The position numbers were made by a program, and so were the translations under genes. From an uncultured Spirochaetia bacterium (GTDB lineage: Bacteria > Spirochaetota > Spirochaetia > SZUA-6 > Bin103), in contig CATQHW010000003.1 in the NCBI GenBank assembly GCA_958296075.1, positions 620,001 through 684,000 on the forward strand: DNA of 64,000 nucleotides, read 5' to 3'. Shown here piece after piece: positions 17,352 through 25,000 of the stretch. Below the pieces are notes generated by a model. The model was given only the letters and a program-made list of their open reading frames with translations. It had not been told where the DNA came from and ran no database searches. Every line of letters begins with the position of its first letter. Within the stretch, counting starts at the first letter, position 1.

Positions 17352-19187
17352 TCATCCCGCGGGCTGAGTGGTGATCTTTTCGGCACTCATAAAACGCGGC
17401 TTCACCTTATCTTCGCCATGGATCAATTCGAGTATCTCTTTGGTATCTTCCTCAAATTGTCGAGCGCTCACGCGAAGGTAACGCCAACAACTGAGCTCCC
17501 GTCCGCCCCGTGAGGACATTTCCTGCATCGCTTTCATAGCGAACGTCCGCGCGGCTACCGCTTCTCCGACGGCCCAATGGCTGATCGCCATACATTGAAG
17601 ATAGTTGGGGTCAGGAGCCTTCCGTGGGTCCGCGCGTTCGATTTCAACGACTCGATGGAACGGATCGACGACGGGAACTCCGCCAGCTCCCCAGAGCGCC
17701 ATGCCGTAGTTGAAGGCCAAATGAATGTCCATCTCCGTCACCTCATGAACCACGCTCCCTATCACGTCAAGGGCTTCGGCGAACCGCCCCAGGGCGATGG
17801 CCGCCAGCGACAGAGCTTGCTTGGCATCCGCCTGCTCGTCCGGCGACAACCGATCAGCAGCCAGGAGCGGGTGAAGAATCTCCAAAGCGGTTGCCGCCTC
17901 GGCTTCTGACCCGAGCAGATCGCGGGCGATCCACACTCGTTGGCTTGGCGGCAAGGCCGATACGGCCGGAGATTCGGCTATCCGGGTCAGGCTCTGCGGG
18001 GTGAGCATGGAAACCGCCCGCCTCACTTGAATCGGCGACGCATGGTCCGATTGAAGCGCATTCATCGCGTCTTGGACGGCGACTTCTCGGTCGGCGTGCT
18101 CCGAACGCGATATCGACGCCCTGCGGAGATACACCTCAGGTTCCCGATAGCCGGCATCTATGGCGCGCGTGAACAGCGCCGCCGCATCGTCCAGACTGCC
18201 GTCGTCAGCACGCAGTAATCCCAATCCATACAGCACCTCGCCGTCAGCAGAATGATTCGCTTCGATCGTCTTCAGATGCGTTTCGACGTTCGTCAAAGAC
18301 GGCACTACGTCAGTCTGAATCCGCGGGCTGGCGATGTAATCGAGTGCGCCATCGCGATCCTCCGCGTTGAGACGAATAATTTCTTTGGTGACTTTGCGAT
18401 ACTCTTTTGCGAGCCTGCTTCGCGGCCGATCCTTGGTGAAGATCACCTGATTCAAAAGCGACAGGCTGTCATATCGATGGACCACCAGGGGCTCGCATCG
18501 AAAACCGAGGTTCTGCTGAAAGGATGCGATATTTTCCTCAAGGATATTGTCTTCATCGTCAAGGTCCGGCACGTTGGACATGACGAAGTGTAGATCGATC
18601 GGTTTTTCGCGAGGTCGTTCGGCTCTGATTTCCCCTACGATCTTGGTCAGGCCGCGGAGATTCTGGATGTTGGGGAAGAACAGTATGACCACGGCATCGG
18701 GGAGCTGCCGTGTGCAGATGCCGCCGACGTCGGAATGACCGGTGCGCGAATCGATCAGTACATAGTCTGGCTTGATAAATTCATTCCATTGTTCCTTGAG
18801 GTCCTCGAGCAGCAGATATCCGTCGTGGTGTTCGTAGAGAGCCCCCCAATCGATTTGCGCAAAGGTCGTCGCGTAGGTGGGCCGGTGAGCTCCGGCCGGC
18901 ATGATCCAGAGGCCACGGTCGCCGTTCGTCACTCCGGGTGATTCGAAGACGAATTCCTCTACGCGAGGCGCTTGCCCTGTGTCGAGGTAGGCGCGCACGT
19001 AGTCGATCACGCCCGGCGCCGTGCTGGCGGGTCTGAGGAAATTGAAGGTGTCGAGTCCGGGGGCCTCGAGATCGAAATCGACGGCGAGCACTCGACGGCC
19101 CCGACTTGCGAGATCGACGGCTACGTTGACGAGCGCCATCGTTCGTCCGACGCCGCCCTTGAACGAGTAGAAGGTTGTGACGTACAC
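17352..19187 (-). CDS. MinD/ParA-like ATPase (KGGVGRT) with helical-repeat C-terminus
   Basis: 611 residues. The N-terminal ~300 residues are a deviant-Walker-A NTPase: KGGVGRTMALVNVA (Arg where ParA/MinD have Lys-Thr), VDFDLEAPGLD as Walker A', and IDSRTGHSDVGG as the switch region. From about residue 310 the chain is made of helical pairs resembling TPRs (GLGLLRADDGSLDDAA onward), a layout of signalling or immune-type STAND-like proteins rather than plasmid partition. There is no ParB or parS nearby. The start is GTG, 7 bp after the stop of the antitoxin-like gene; no good ribosome binding site is seen, so coupling is likely. Base composition is clearly lower in GC than flanking genes, which suggests transfer. 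A role as sensor or effector in the toxin-antitoxin operon is inference. Confidence 0.85.
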   Translation of the reverse strand: MYVTTFYSFKGGVGRTMALVNVAVDLASRGRRVLAVDFDLEAPGLDTFNFLRPASTAPGVIDYVRAYLDTGQAPRVEEFVFESPGVTNGDRGLWIMPAGAHRPTYATTFAQIDWGALYEHHDGYLLLEDLKEQWNEFIKPDYVLIDSRTGHSDVGGICTRQLPDAVVILFFPNIQNLRGLTKIVGEIRAERPREKPIDLHFVMSNVPDLDDEDNILEENIASFQQNLGFRCEPLVVHRYDSLSLLNQVIFTKDRPRSRLAKEYRKVTKEIIRLNAEDRDGALDYIASPRIQTDVVPSLTNVETHLKTIEANHSADGEVLYGLGLLRADDGSLDDAAALFTRAIDAGYREPEVYLRRASISRSEHADREVAVQDAMNALQSDHASPIQVRRAVSMLTPQSLTRIAESPAVSALPPSQRVWIARDLLGSEAEAATALEILHPLLAADRLSPDEQADAKQALSLAAIALGRFAEALDVIGSVVHEVTEMDIHLAFNYGMALWGAGGVPVVDPFHRVVEIERADPRKAPDPNYLQCMAISHWAVGEAVAARTFAMKAMQEMSSRGGRELSCWRYLRVSARQFEEDTKEILELIHGEDKVKPRFMSAEKITTQPAG

Positions 19188-19194
19188 AGAAGGG

Positions 19195-19752
19195 TCAGCT
19201 TGCCTTTCTGAGCTGGAAGCGCTTCTGGCTCAGGAGGCGCTCTGCGGAAACAGCCAGCACGCGAAACTTCAGATTCCCAGGCGGCTCGGAAAGGAAACCT
19301 TGGAAAGTGGTCAGGGCCTTTAGTCTGTCCATGATTTCCGGGAGGGCAAGGAGTCGAAGATAACGATCGTTGGCCAGATTCTGGACTACCGCGCCGTTTT
19401 CCCAGCGGTTGAGCGTGGCCTCGCCAAGACCGGTGATCTCAGCGAACACGGCTCTGGTCATCCCGAGACTCTTGCGAATGCCGCGTATTTCAGCGGGTGA
19501 CAGCACCCTCAGATGACGGCATACGGCTTCATGTTTCAATCGCTCACCTTCATGATCGAGATACTCGAGATCACATGCTCCGCAGCGGCGAAGCGGAAGG
19601 TCGACCTCCAGCGTCGCTGCCGTATCGCCGGACCCGTAGGTGAACGTATGGTGGTGCGAGCACGTAGTGATCGAAGTCTCGCCGCATTGCGGGCATCTGC
19701 GGCCCATGCGCGCCTTGTCATCGTGCACGAATACCGTGTCGTTCGGTTCCAT
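19195..19752 (-). CDS. MqsA/YgiT-like antitoxin: zinc ribbon plus HTH
   Basis: 185 residues. N-terminal CPQCG and CGACDLEY supply a four-cysteine zinc site, followed by an HTH of the XRE type (SPAEIRGIRKSLGMTRAVFAEI, with GLGEATLNRWENG as recognition region). This order is that of MqsA-type antitoxins. The ~50-residue C-terminal extension after the HTH is not part of the usual family and may contact the neighbouring proteins. CAGGA lies 7 bases before the ATG. It sits 20 bp after the putative toxin and 7 bp before the ATPase. As a DNA-binding antitoxin it probably represses the promoter at 20171-20199. Confidence 0.85.
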   Translation of the reverse strand: MEPNDTVFVHDDKARMGRRCPQCGETSITTCSHHHTFTYGSGDTAATLEVDLPLRRCGACDLEYLDHEGERLKHEAVCRHLRVLSPAEIRGIRKSLGMTRAVFAEITGLGEATLNRWENGAVVQNLANDRYLRLLALPEIMDRLKALTTFQGFLSEPPGNLKFRVLAVSAERLLSQKRFQLRKAS

Positions 19753-19772
19753 TTCTGATTCCTGGTCGTCCT

Positions 19773-20156
19773 CTATCCGTATTCGGAGTAGTGAAAGCTG
19801 CGGCCGAAGATGATTCCGGAGCCCAACTGAAGCTTGACGTAGAGATGAGGCACGTCCGGTCCAAGGTCAATCAACATGACGTACCCCTTGGTCCCTCTTG
19901 GCCGATCCAGATCAATGACGGTCACCTCTTGTCCGTGGTCGAGCCGTGTCGCTATCAGTTCCCATGCGGTCGAGTCGGTGAAGTGCGTGTCCAGCAGTCC
20001 GTCGGGGTTGCATACCTGGTTTGGACGCCAGTCGGTAGGCTGCTTGCGGGTGAATATCGAAACGCGTGCTTTGTGGCGTCTGGCAAGGTCGTGCAATTGG
20101 CGCCTGGTCGCATTGTCGATGCCGGCCGGCGGCTTCCTTCGGTCTCCAGTGATCAT
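19773..20156 (-). CDS. Small putative toxin of the MqsA-like operon
   Basis: 127 residues, first gene of a three-gene operon. Not recognised with certainty. The C-terminal half (GYVMLIDLGPD, LYVKLQLGSG, GRSFHYSEYG) has the alternating beta pattern of RelE/MqsR-type toxins. Its place immediately before an MqsA-like antitoxin argues for a ribonuclease toxin, since mqsR also precedes mqsA. Catalytic residues cannot be assigned. AAGG 8 bases before the ATG and a strong promoter upstream support the start. Alternative: an uncharacterised partner or substrate of the MinD-like ATPase. Confidence 0.65.
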   Translation of the reverse strand: MITGDRRKPPAGIDNATRRQLHDLARRHKARVSIFTRKQPTDWRPNQVCNPDGLLDTHFTDSTAWELIATRLDHGQEVTVIDLDRPRGTKGYVMLIDLGPDVPHLYVKLQLGSGIIFGRSFHYSEYG

Positions 20157-20170
20157 CCATCTCGCCTTAG

Positions 20171-20199
20171 ATCATATGGTGCTTGCAGATTCCGGTCAA
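20171..20199 (-). promoter_or_regulatory. Sigma-70-type promoter of the toxin/antitoxin/ATPase operon
   Basis: On the minus strand TTGACC (20194-20199) and TATGAT (20171-20176) are separated by exactly 17 bases, 14 bases before the ATG of the first gene. This is the best promoter in the window. Confidence 0.7.
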
Positions 20200-20243
20200 G
20201 TTGGCAGTCGATCATTTGATTGGTCATCGGTACAAGGAACGCC

Positions 20244-20297
20244 GTTACCGGGACCGCCGAGTACCGCCGGTTCTTTGCGACAGCGCCCGGCGACGTG
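20244..20297 (+). repeat. Diverged copy of the recJ 3' end (right flank of island)
   Basis: Translates on the plus strand as VTGTAEYRRFFATAPGD, against ITETAAYRRFFATAPLD in RecJ; 44 of 54 bases are identical to 16912-16965. It overlaps the C-terminal codons of the opposing 2TM gene and is not part of an intact plus-strand gene. Confidence 0.55.
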
Positions 20298-20841
20298 CGG
20301 ATGCGGGAGAGGCGCCGTCGGCGATCTTCCGCCAGTCGACGCCGGACCGGGCCAACCGGTCCACCAGCGAGGTGCGCCGATCGGCAGAGGCGACGGCATG
20401 GATGGCGACCGTGGCGCCAAGTACCCCGGACGGGATCAGGAACCACGGGGCGGCGCCGCCGGTTACCACGTTGATGGTGAACAGCGCGCCGCACAGCGAG
20501 GCGGCGATCGCTCCGTACGAGCGGAGGCGGGCGCGCGCCTTCTGGATGCCCCGCACCAGCTTCAGCCGCTCCTCGTCGAGGTAGCCCGCTGCGTCCACCT
20601 CGTCGGCGGCGCGGCGGCGGTTGGCGGCGTGCACGGCGTGCTGGACGACGGCCGCGGCGCCGAAGGCGGACGGGATCAGGAACCATGGAGCGGCGCCGCC
20701 GGTCGTCACGTTGATCAAGAAGAGTACGCCGTTGACGCCGGCGAACGTGACCCCGTGCATCACCAGCGACCGCTGCGCGCGCGTCGCCTTGTCGCGGAGC
20801 TTCCGCCGCAGGTGCTGAAAGCGGTCGCCGAGTGCCGTCAC
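20245..20841 (-). CDS. Membrane protein with two 2TM-domain copies
   Basis: 198 residues from GTG. Two repeats of about 60 residues each contain a His/charged cytoplasmic stretch, a hydrophobic helix and a conserved GGAAPWFLIPS turn leading into a second helix (INVTTGGAAPWFLIPS and INVVTGGAAPWFLIPS). That is the 2TM domain seen as an add-on in histidine kinases and small membrane proteins, here alone and duplicated. Four transmembrane helices are expected. A TATACT hexamer (20855-20860, minus) and AGGA lie between the GTG and a more distal ATG at 20865, favouring the GTG. The last 20 residues overlap the recJ-tail copy and are Arg-rich, so the true C-terminus may have been altered by the island insertion. 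Function unknown. Confidence 0.75.
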   Translation of the reverse strand: MTALGDRFQHLRRKLRDKATRAQRSLVMHGVTFAGVNGVLFLINVTTGGAAPWFLIPSAFGAAAVVQHAVHAANRRRAADEVDAAGYLDEERLKLVRGIQKARARLRSYGAIAASLCGALFTINVVTGGAAPWFLIPSGVLGATVAIHAVASADRRTSLVDRLARSGVDWRKIADGASPASARRRALSQRTGGTRRSR

Positions 20842-20887
20842 GTCAGGTCCTGGCAGTATAACCATCTCGCCGGCAAGGAAACCCGCA

Positions 20888-21628
20888 TTGACCGTGCGCG
20901 CGGCGGGCGGGGATGATCCGGCCGTGGCCGCGCAGGCGGGTTCGCTCAGCGTCATCGCCACGCCGATCGGGAATTTGGAGGACATCACTCTGCGCGCGCT
21001 GCGCGTGCTGGGCGAGGTCGACGCGCTGGCGTGCGAGGACACGCGCCGCACCCGCGCCATCTACGAGCACTACGATCTGGCCCGCCCGCGCAGCATCTTC
21101 TCCTACCACCGCCACAACGAGGCGGCGGCCGGCGCGCGCATTCTGGCGCTGCTCGCGCGCGGCGCCGCCGTGGGCCTGGTTTCCAACGCCGGCTATCCGT
21201 GCATCAGCGATCCCGGCCATCTGGTCGTGCGTCAGGCGATCGACGCCGGCCACCGGGTGGAGGTGATTCCCGGGGCGAGCGCCGCCCCCTGCGCCCTGAT
21301 CGTCTCCGGACTGCCGACCGGAGATCATCTGTTCCTGGGCTTCCCGCCGCGCAAGGCGGGGCGGCTTCAGTCGCTGCTCGCGGGGGCGGCGGACCGGACG
21401 CACACGCTGGTGCTGTTCGAGGCGCCCGGACGGGTGGCCGCACTGCTTGCGGCGGCGGTCGCCGCGCTCGGCGATCGGCGGGCGGCGGTCTGCGTCGAGC
21501 TGACCAAGCGGTTCGAGCAGGTGCACCGCGGCTACCTGACCGACCTGATCGCGCGCGTCGATCTGATCGACCTGCGCGGAGAGGTGTGCGTTGTCATCGC
21601 CGGCAACGATCGTCGGCTCATCCGCTGA
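20888..21628 (+). CDS. rsmI: 16S rRNA (cytidine-1402-2'-O)-methyltransferase
   Basis: 246 residues as given (E. coli 286). Tetrapyrrole-methylase fold enzyme that 2'-O-methylates C1402 in the decoding centre of 16S rRNA. Typical motifs: LSVIATPIGNLEDITLRAL, ACEDTRRTR, FSYHRHNE, GLVSNAGYPCISDPG, VIPGASA, FLGFPPRK, FEAPGR. The N-terminal start is uncertain: TTG at 20888, GTG at 20894 or GTG at 20924 (just before LSVIATPIGN) are all possible. The C-terminal ~40 residues of longer homologues are absent, as in many short RsmI. First gene of the rsmI-tgt-16S methyltransferase cluster. Confidence 0.93.
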   Translation: MTVRAAGGDDPAVAAQAGSLSVIATPIGNLEDITLRALRVLGEVDALACEDTRRTRAIYEHYDLARPRSIFSYHRHNEAAAGARILALLARGAAVGLVSNAGYPCISDPGHLVVRQAIDAGHRVEVIPGASAAPCALIVSGLPTGDHLFLGFPPRKAGRLQSLLAGAADRTHTLVLFEAPGRVAALLAAAVAALGDRRAAVCVELTKRFEQVHRGYLTDLIARVDLIDLRGEVCVVIAGNDRRLIR

Positions 21629-22649
21629 GGCGCGCCCCGGGCGGCTGGTCACCGCCCACGGCGCCCTGCGGCTGCCGGCGTTCCTGCCGGACGCGACCCG
21701 CGGCGTGGTCCGCACCCTGGCGCCGAACGACCTGACCGCCGCCGGCGTCGAGGCGCTCATGGTCAACTGCCTGCACTTGGCGCGGGCGCCGGGGACGCAG
21801 ACGATCGCCCGCGCCGGAGGGCTGCACGCCTTCATGGGGTGGCGCGGCCCGCTGGCCGCCGATTCGGGGGGATTCCAGGCGCTTTCCATGGCCGGAGCGC
21901 GGGTCACCGACCGCGGGCTGAGCGTCGCCGGCGCCGGCGCGGCCCGGCTGCACCTGACGCCGGAGCGGACGGTGCGCCGGCAGCTCCGGCTCGGCGCCGA
22001 CATCGCCTTCTGCCTCGACCACTGCCCGCGGCCGGCTGCCGACTACGCCGCGCACCGGCAGAGCGTGCGGCGCACCGTGCTCTGGGCCGCCGCGTGCCGC
22101 ACGGAACTGGCGCGCGCCGGCGAGTCCGGGGCTGCCGTACCGCTGCTGTTCGCGGTCGTGCAGGGCGGTCCGCACCGCGACCTGCGCGCCGGGTGCGTGG
22201 AGGAGCTGTTGGCGATCGGATTCGACGGGCTGGGCTTCGGCGGCTGGCCGATCGCCGGCGGCCGGCTGGACGACATGGTGCACGCGGTGGCCGAGCTGGC
22301 GCCGGCGGAGGTGCCGCTGCACGGCCTGGGGATCGGCAGCCTGGGCGCGCTGCGCGAGGCGGCGGCGGCCGGCTACCGGCTGTTCGACTGCGTGCTGCCG
22401 ACCCGTGACGCGCGCCACGGCCGCTTGTACGCGGACGACGGCCGGTCGGTGTCGATCCGGGACGAGCGCTTCGCGCGCCGCCGGGAACCGGCCGTCGACG
22501 GCTGCGACTGCACCGCGTGCCGGGCCTTTCCGGCCGCTTACCTCCATCATCTGTTCCGCATCGGCGACGCGCTCGGCCACCGCCTCGCCTCGATCCATAA
22601 CCTGCGGGTCTACAGCCGCGCGGTCGGCGCTGCCGGCGTGGCGGTGTGA
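21591..22649 (+). CDS. tgt: tRNA-guanine transglycosylase family protein
   Basis: 352 residues. Exchanges guanine for a queuosine precursor at position 34 of tRNAs in the canonical family. Seen: GRLVTAHGALRLPAFLPD, the active-site DSGGFQ (Asp), FAVVQGG, nucleophile-bearing FDCVLPTRDARHG, and the zinc ligands CDCTAC with a downstream His. One substrate-pocket segment differs: the usual GGLAVGE is GFGGWPIAGG, so the Glu that contacts the base in bacterial Tgt appears to be missing. Start TTG with GGAGAGG upstream; it overlaps rsmI by 38 bp. Whether it inserts preQ1, queuine or another base is uncertain; no queuosine-synthesis gene is in the window. Confidence 0.88.
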   Translation: MSSPATIVGSSAEARPGRLVTAHGALRLPAFLPDATRGVVRTLAPNDLTAAGVEALMVNCLHLARAPGTQTIARAGGLHAFMGWRGPLAADSGGFQALSMAGARVTDRGLSVAGAGAARLHLTPERTVRRQLRLGADIAFCLDHCPRPAADYAAHRQSVRRTVLWAAACRTELARAGESGAAVPLLFAVVQGGPHRDLRAGCVEELLAIGFDGLGFGGWPIAGGRLDDMVHAVAELAPAEVPLHGLGIGSLGALREAAAAGYRLFDCVLPTRDARHGRLYADDGRSVSIRDERFARRREPAVDGCDCTACRAFPAAYLHHLFRIGDALGHRLASIHNLRVYSRAVGAAGVAV

Positions 22650-23515
22650 TGAGCGGAGAGCCTTCGTCCGCCGCGGCGCGGGAACCGCTGGCGCCGGACC
22701 AGGAACTCGTCCGAGCGCTGCAGGCGACCCGCAAGTACGGGCGCGTCCATCCCGGTCTGCTGGCGCGCGTGGCGCGCCGCGCGCTGGCCGGCCACGGGCG
22801 GCGCGGCGCTCTGAAGGCGGCCAAGCGCGCGCTGCACGAGCTTGCCGGCGCGTTCCTGGACGCCGACTCCTGTCGCCGCGCGGAGCGGCTGGCGCGGTCG
22901 CTCGCTACCGCCGGCGCCGAGCGCCGCCGGGAACTGTGTCTGGCGGTGCTCCGGCTGCACGCTTCCAGCGCCGAGCGGCTGCCGGCGGTGGAAGCGCTGT
23001 ACGAACGCGTCTGGCAGGCCGCCGCTGACGCCCGCGGCGTGCCGCGCTCCGCCCCGGTGCGGGTGCTCGACCTCGCCTGCGGGCTCAGCCCGTTCGCGCT
23101 GCCGTGGATGGGGCTGGCGCCTGGCAGCGCCTATCGCGGGGTCGACGCGGACGGCCGCGTCGTCGATCTGGCGCGGCTTGCCCTGCCCTTTCTGGCCGTG
23201 CCGGCGCTGAACGCGCCGCCGCAGGTCGAGGCGGGAGACGTGCTGGAACCCCCGGCCGCCGCGTGCGGCCGGTTCGATGTCGCGGTGATGCTGAAGACCC
23301 TGCCGACTCTGGAGCGGCTGGCGCCGGGCGCGGGCGGCGATCTGGTGCGCCGGACCGCTGCGCCGGTGGTGGTGATCTCCACCGCGACCGGCAGCCTGGG
23401 AGGCGGACGGCGCCTTCGTCACGACGAGCTGATCGAGCGGGCACTGGCGGACGGCGGTCGACGTCAGGCGGCTCGCTTCGAGATGGCAGGCGAGGCGGTC
23501 GTCGTGGCGCGGTAG
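22649..23515 (+). CDS. FmrO/ArmA/Rmt-like 16S rRNA methyltransferase
   Basis: 288 residues from ATG (TGATG overlap with tgt). N-terminal helical part ELVRALQATRKYGRVHP, AAKRALHELAGAFL and LRLHASSAERL, then a SAM-binding domain with VLDLACGLSPFALPWMGL, GVDADGRVVDL and FDVAVMLKTLPTLERL. This arrangement is that of the FmrO family, whose studied members methylate N7 of G1405 in 16S rRNA and give high-level resistance to 4,6-disubstituted deoxystreptamine aminoglycosides. Beside rsmI (C1402, three bases away) and tgt it looks like a resident decoding-site modification gene rather than a mobile resistance gene, since base composition is native. The assignment is from motif recognition, so target position is inferred. 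Confidence 0.8.
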   Translation: MSGEPSSAAAREPLAPDQELVRALQATRKYGRVHPGLLARVARRALAGHGRRGALKAAKRALHELAGAFLDADSCRRAERLARSLATAGAERRRELCLAVLRLHASSAERLPAVEALYERVWQAAADARGVPRSAPVRVLDLACGLSPFALPWMGLAPGSAYRGVDADGRVVDLARLALPFLAVPALNAPPQVEAGDVLEPPAAACGRFDVAVMLKTLPTLERLAPGAGGDLVRRTAAPVVVISTATGSLGGGRRLRHDELIERALADGGRRQAARFEMAGEAVVVAR

Positions 23516-23548
23516 GCTGCCGCCCGCGCCGCGGGTTCCGCCGCAACG

Positions 23549-25000
23549 TCACTTTCGCCAGAACGCGGGCGTGAGCAGCACGACGACGCTGTAGAGCTCC
23601 AGCCGGCCGGTGAGCATGCCCAGGCTGAGGAACAGCTTCACCCCGACCGGATAATGGGCGTAGTTCTCCGCCGGGCCGACCGCCCCGAACCCCGGACCGA
23701 TGTTGCCGACGGTGGCGAGCGCCGTGGAGAACGCCGACAGCAGGTCGGCGCCGGCCGACGCCACCACCAGCATGGTGACGATCAGGATGACCACGTATAG
23801 ATAGAAGAAGGTGGCGATCGGATAGAGGATGTCCTTTTTCAGCGGCCGCGCGGCGACGCGCGTGGGAAATACCCCGCGCGGATGGATGAGATAGCGCAGC
23901 TCGTTGGCGCCCTGCTTGAAGAGGGTGATGACGCGCACCACCTTGACGCCGCCGCCGGTCGATCCGGCGCAGCCGCCCACGAACATCAGCGCCATCAGCA
24001 CCGCCTGCGCCAGCTCCGGCCAGCGGTTGTAGTCGGCGGTCGCGTAACCGGTGGTGGTCAGGATGGAGACCACCTGGAAGGCGCCGTAGCGGACGCTGTC
24101 GGCGACGGAGTCGTAGACACTCCCGTAGAGGCTGAGGGCCACGACCAGCGTGGCCGCGGCGGCGATCCCCACGTAGACACGGAACTCCACGTTGGAGATC
24201 AGCACGCGGAGACCGCCGCGGCTGAGCCGGTAGTACAGGGAGAAGTTCACGCCCGCCGCCAGCATGAAGACGGTGACCACCAGATCGACCCAGGCGGACT
24301 GAAAGCTGCCGATGCTGTCGTTCCGGGAGGAGAACCCGCCGGTCGCCACCGTGCCGAAGGTGTGCATCACCGCGTCGAGCGGCTTCATGCCGGCCAGCAG
24401 CAGCAGCGCCACCTCCAGCGCGGACATGCCGACGTACAGCAGCCACAGGATCTTGGCGGTCTGGGCGATGCGCGGGGTGAGCTTGTCTACGGTCGGTCCC
24501 GGCGCTTCGCTGCGCAGCACCTTCAGGCCGCCGATCCCCATGCGCGGCAGGATGGCGACGGTGAGGACGACGATCCCCATGCCTCCCAGCCAGTGCATCA
24601 GCGAACGCCAGAACAGGATCGAACGCGGCAGCGCCTCGATGTCGGTCAGGATCGACGCGCCGGTGGTGGTGAAGCCCGACATCGACTCGAAGAACGCGTC
24701 GGCGTAGGACGGGATCGCGCCGGACAGCACGAAGGGCAGGGCGCCCGACAGCGAGACGCTGATCCAGCTCAGCGTGACGAACAGGAACCCTTCACGGGTC
24801 AGCAGCACCTCGCGCGGGACGCGGCGGAAACCGGCGAGCGTAACGGCGGCGAGCAGCCCGACGGCCGTCGCCGGCGCCAGGAAGGCGAGCGTCTGCTCGC
24901 CTTCGCCGATCACCAGCGCCAGCAGCGCGCAACCGGCCAGGCAGCCGACGATCACCAACTGCAGCGCCGCGACCGTCTTGAGGATGGCTCGGACGTTCAA
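23549..25000 (-). CDS. trkH: Trk potassium uptake protein TrkH
   Basis: 483 residues, the same length as E. coli TrkH. Inner-membrane K+ channel subunit with four pore loops: SGFTTTGAS, GTVATGGFS, ILTTTGYATADY and ATVGNIGPGFG, plus GGMGIVVLTVAILPR typical of the family. The start is a TTG that overlaps the stop of trkA (TTGA); the longer open frame upstream runs antisense-like through trkA and is discarded. Works with the TrkA ring encoded just before it. Convergent with the rRNA methyltransferase gene, 33 bp apart. Confidence 0.95.
   Translation of the reverse strand: MNVRAILKTVAALQLVIVGCLAGCALLALVIGEGEQTLAFLAPATAVGLLAAVTLAGFRRVPREVLLTREGFLFVTLSWISVSLSGALPFVLSGAIPSYADAFFESMSGFTTTGASILTDIEALPRSILFWRSLMHWLGGMGIVVLTVAILPRMGIGGLKVLRSEAPGPTVDKLTPRIAQTAKILWLLYVGMSALEVALLLLAGMKPLDAVMHTFGTVATGGFSSRNDSIGSFQSAWVDLVVTVFMLAAGVNFSLYYRLSRGGLRVLISNVEFRVYVGIAAAATLVVALSLYGSVYDSVADSVRYGAFQVVSILTTTGYATADYNRWPELAQAVLMALMFVGGCAGSTGGGVKVVRVITLFKQGANELRYLIHPRGVFPTRVAARPLKKDILYPIATFFYLYVVILIVTMLVVASAGADLLSAFSTALATVGNIGPGFGAVGPAENYAHYPVGVKLFLSLGMLTGRLELYSVVVLLTPAFWRK

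Noticed and set aside
17352..19187. Plasmid partition gene parA
   Set aside because: No parB, parS or replication gene nearby; the C-terminal half is helical repeats and the operon is toxin-antitoxin-like.
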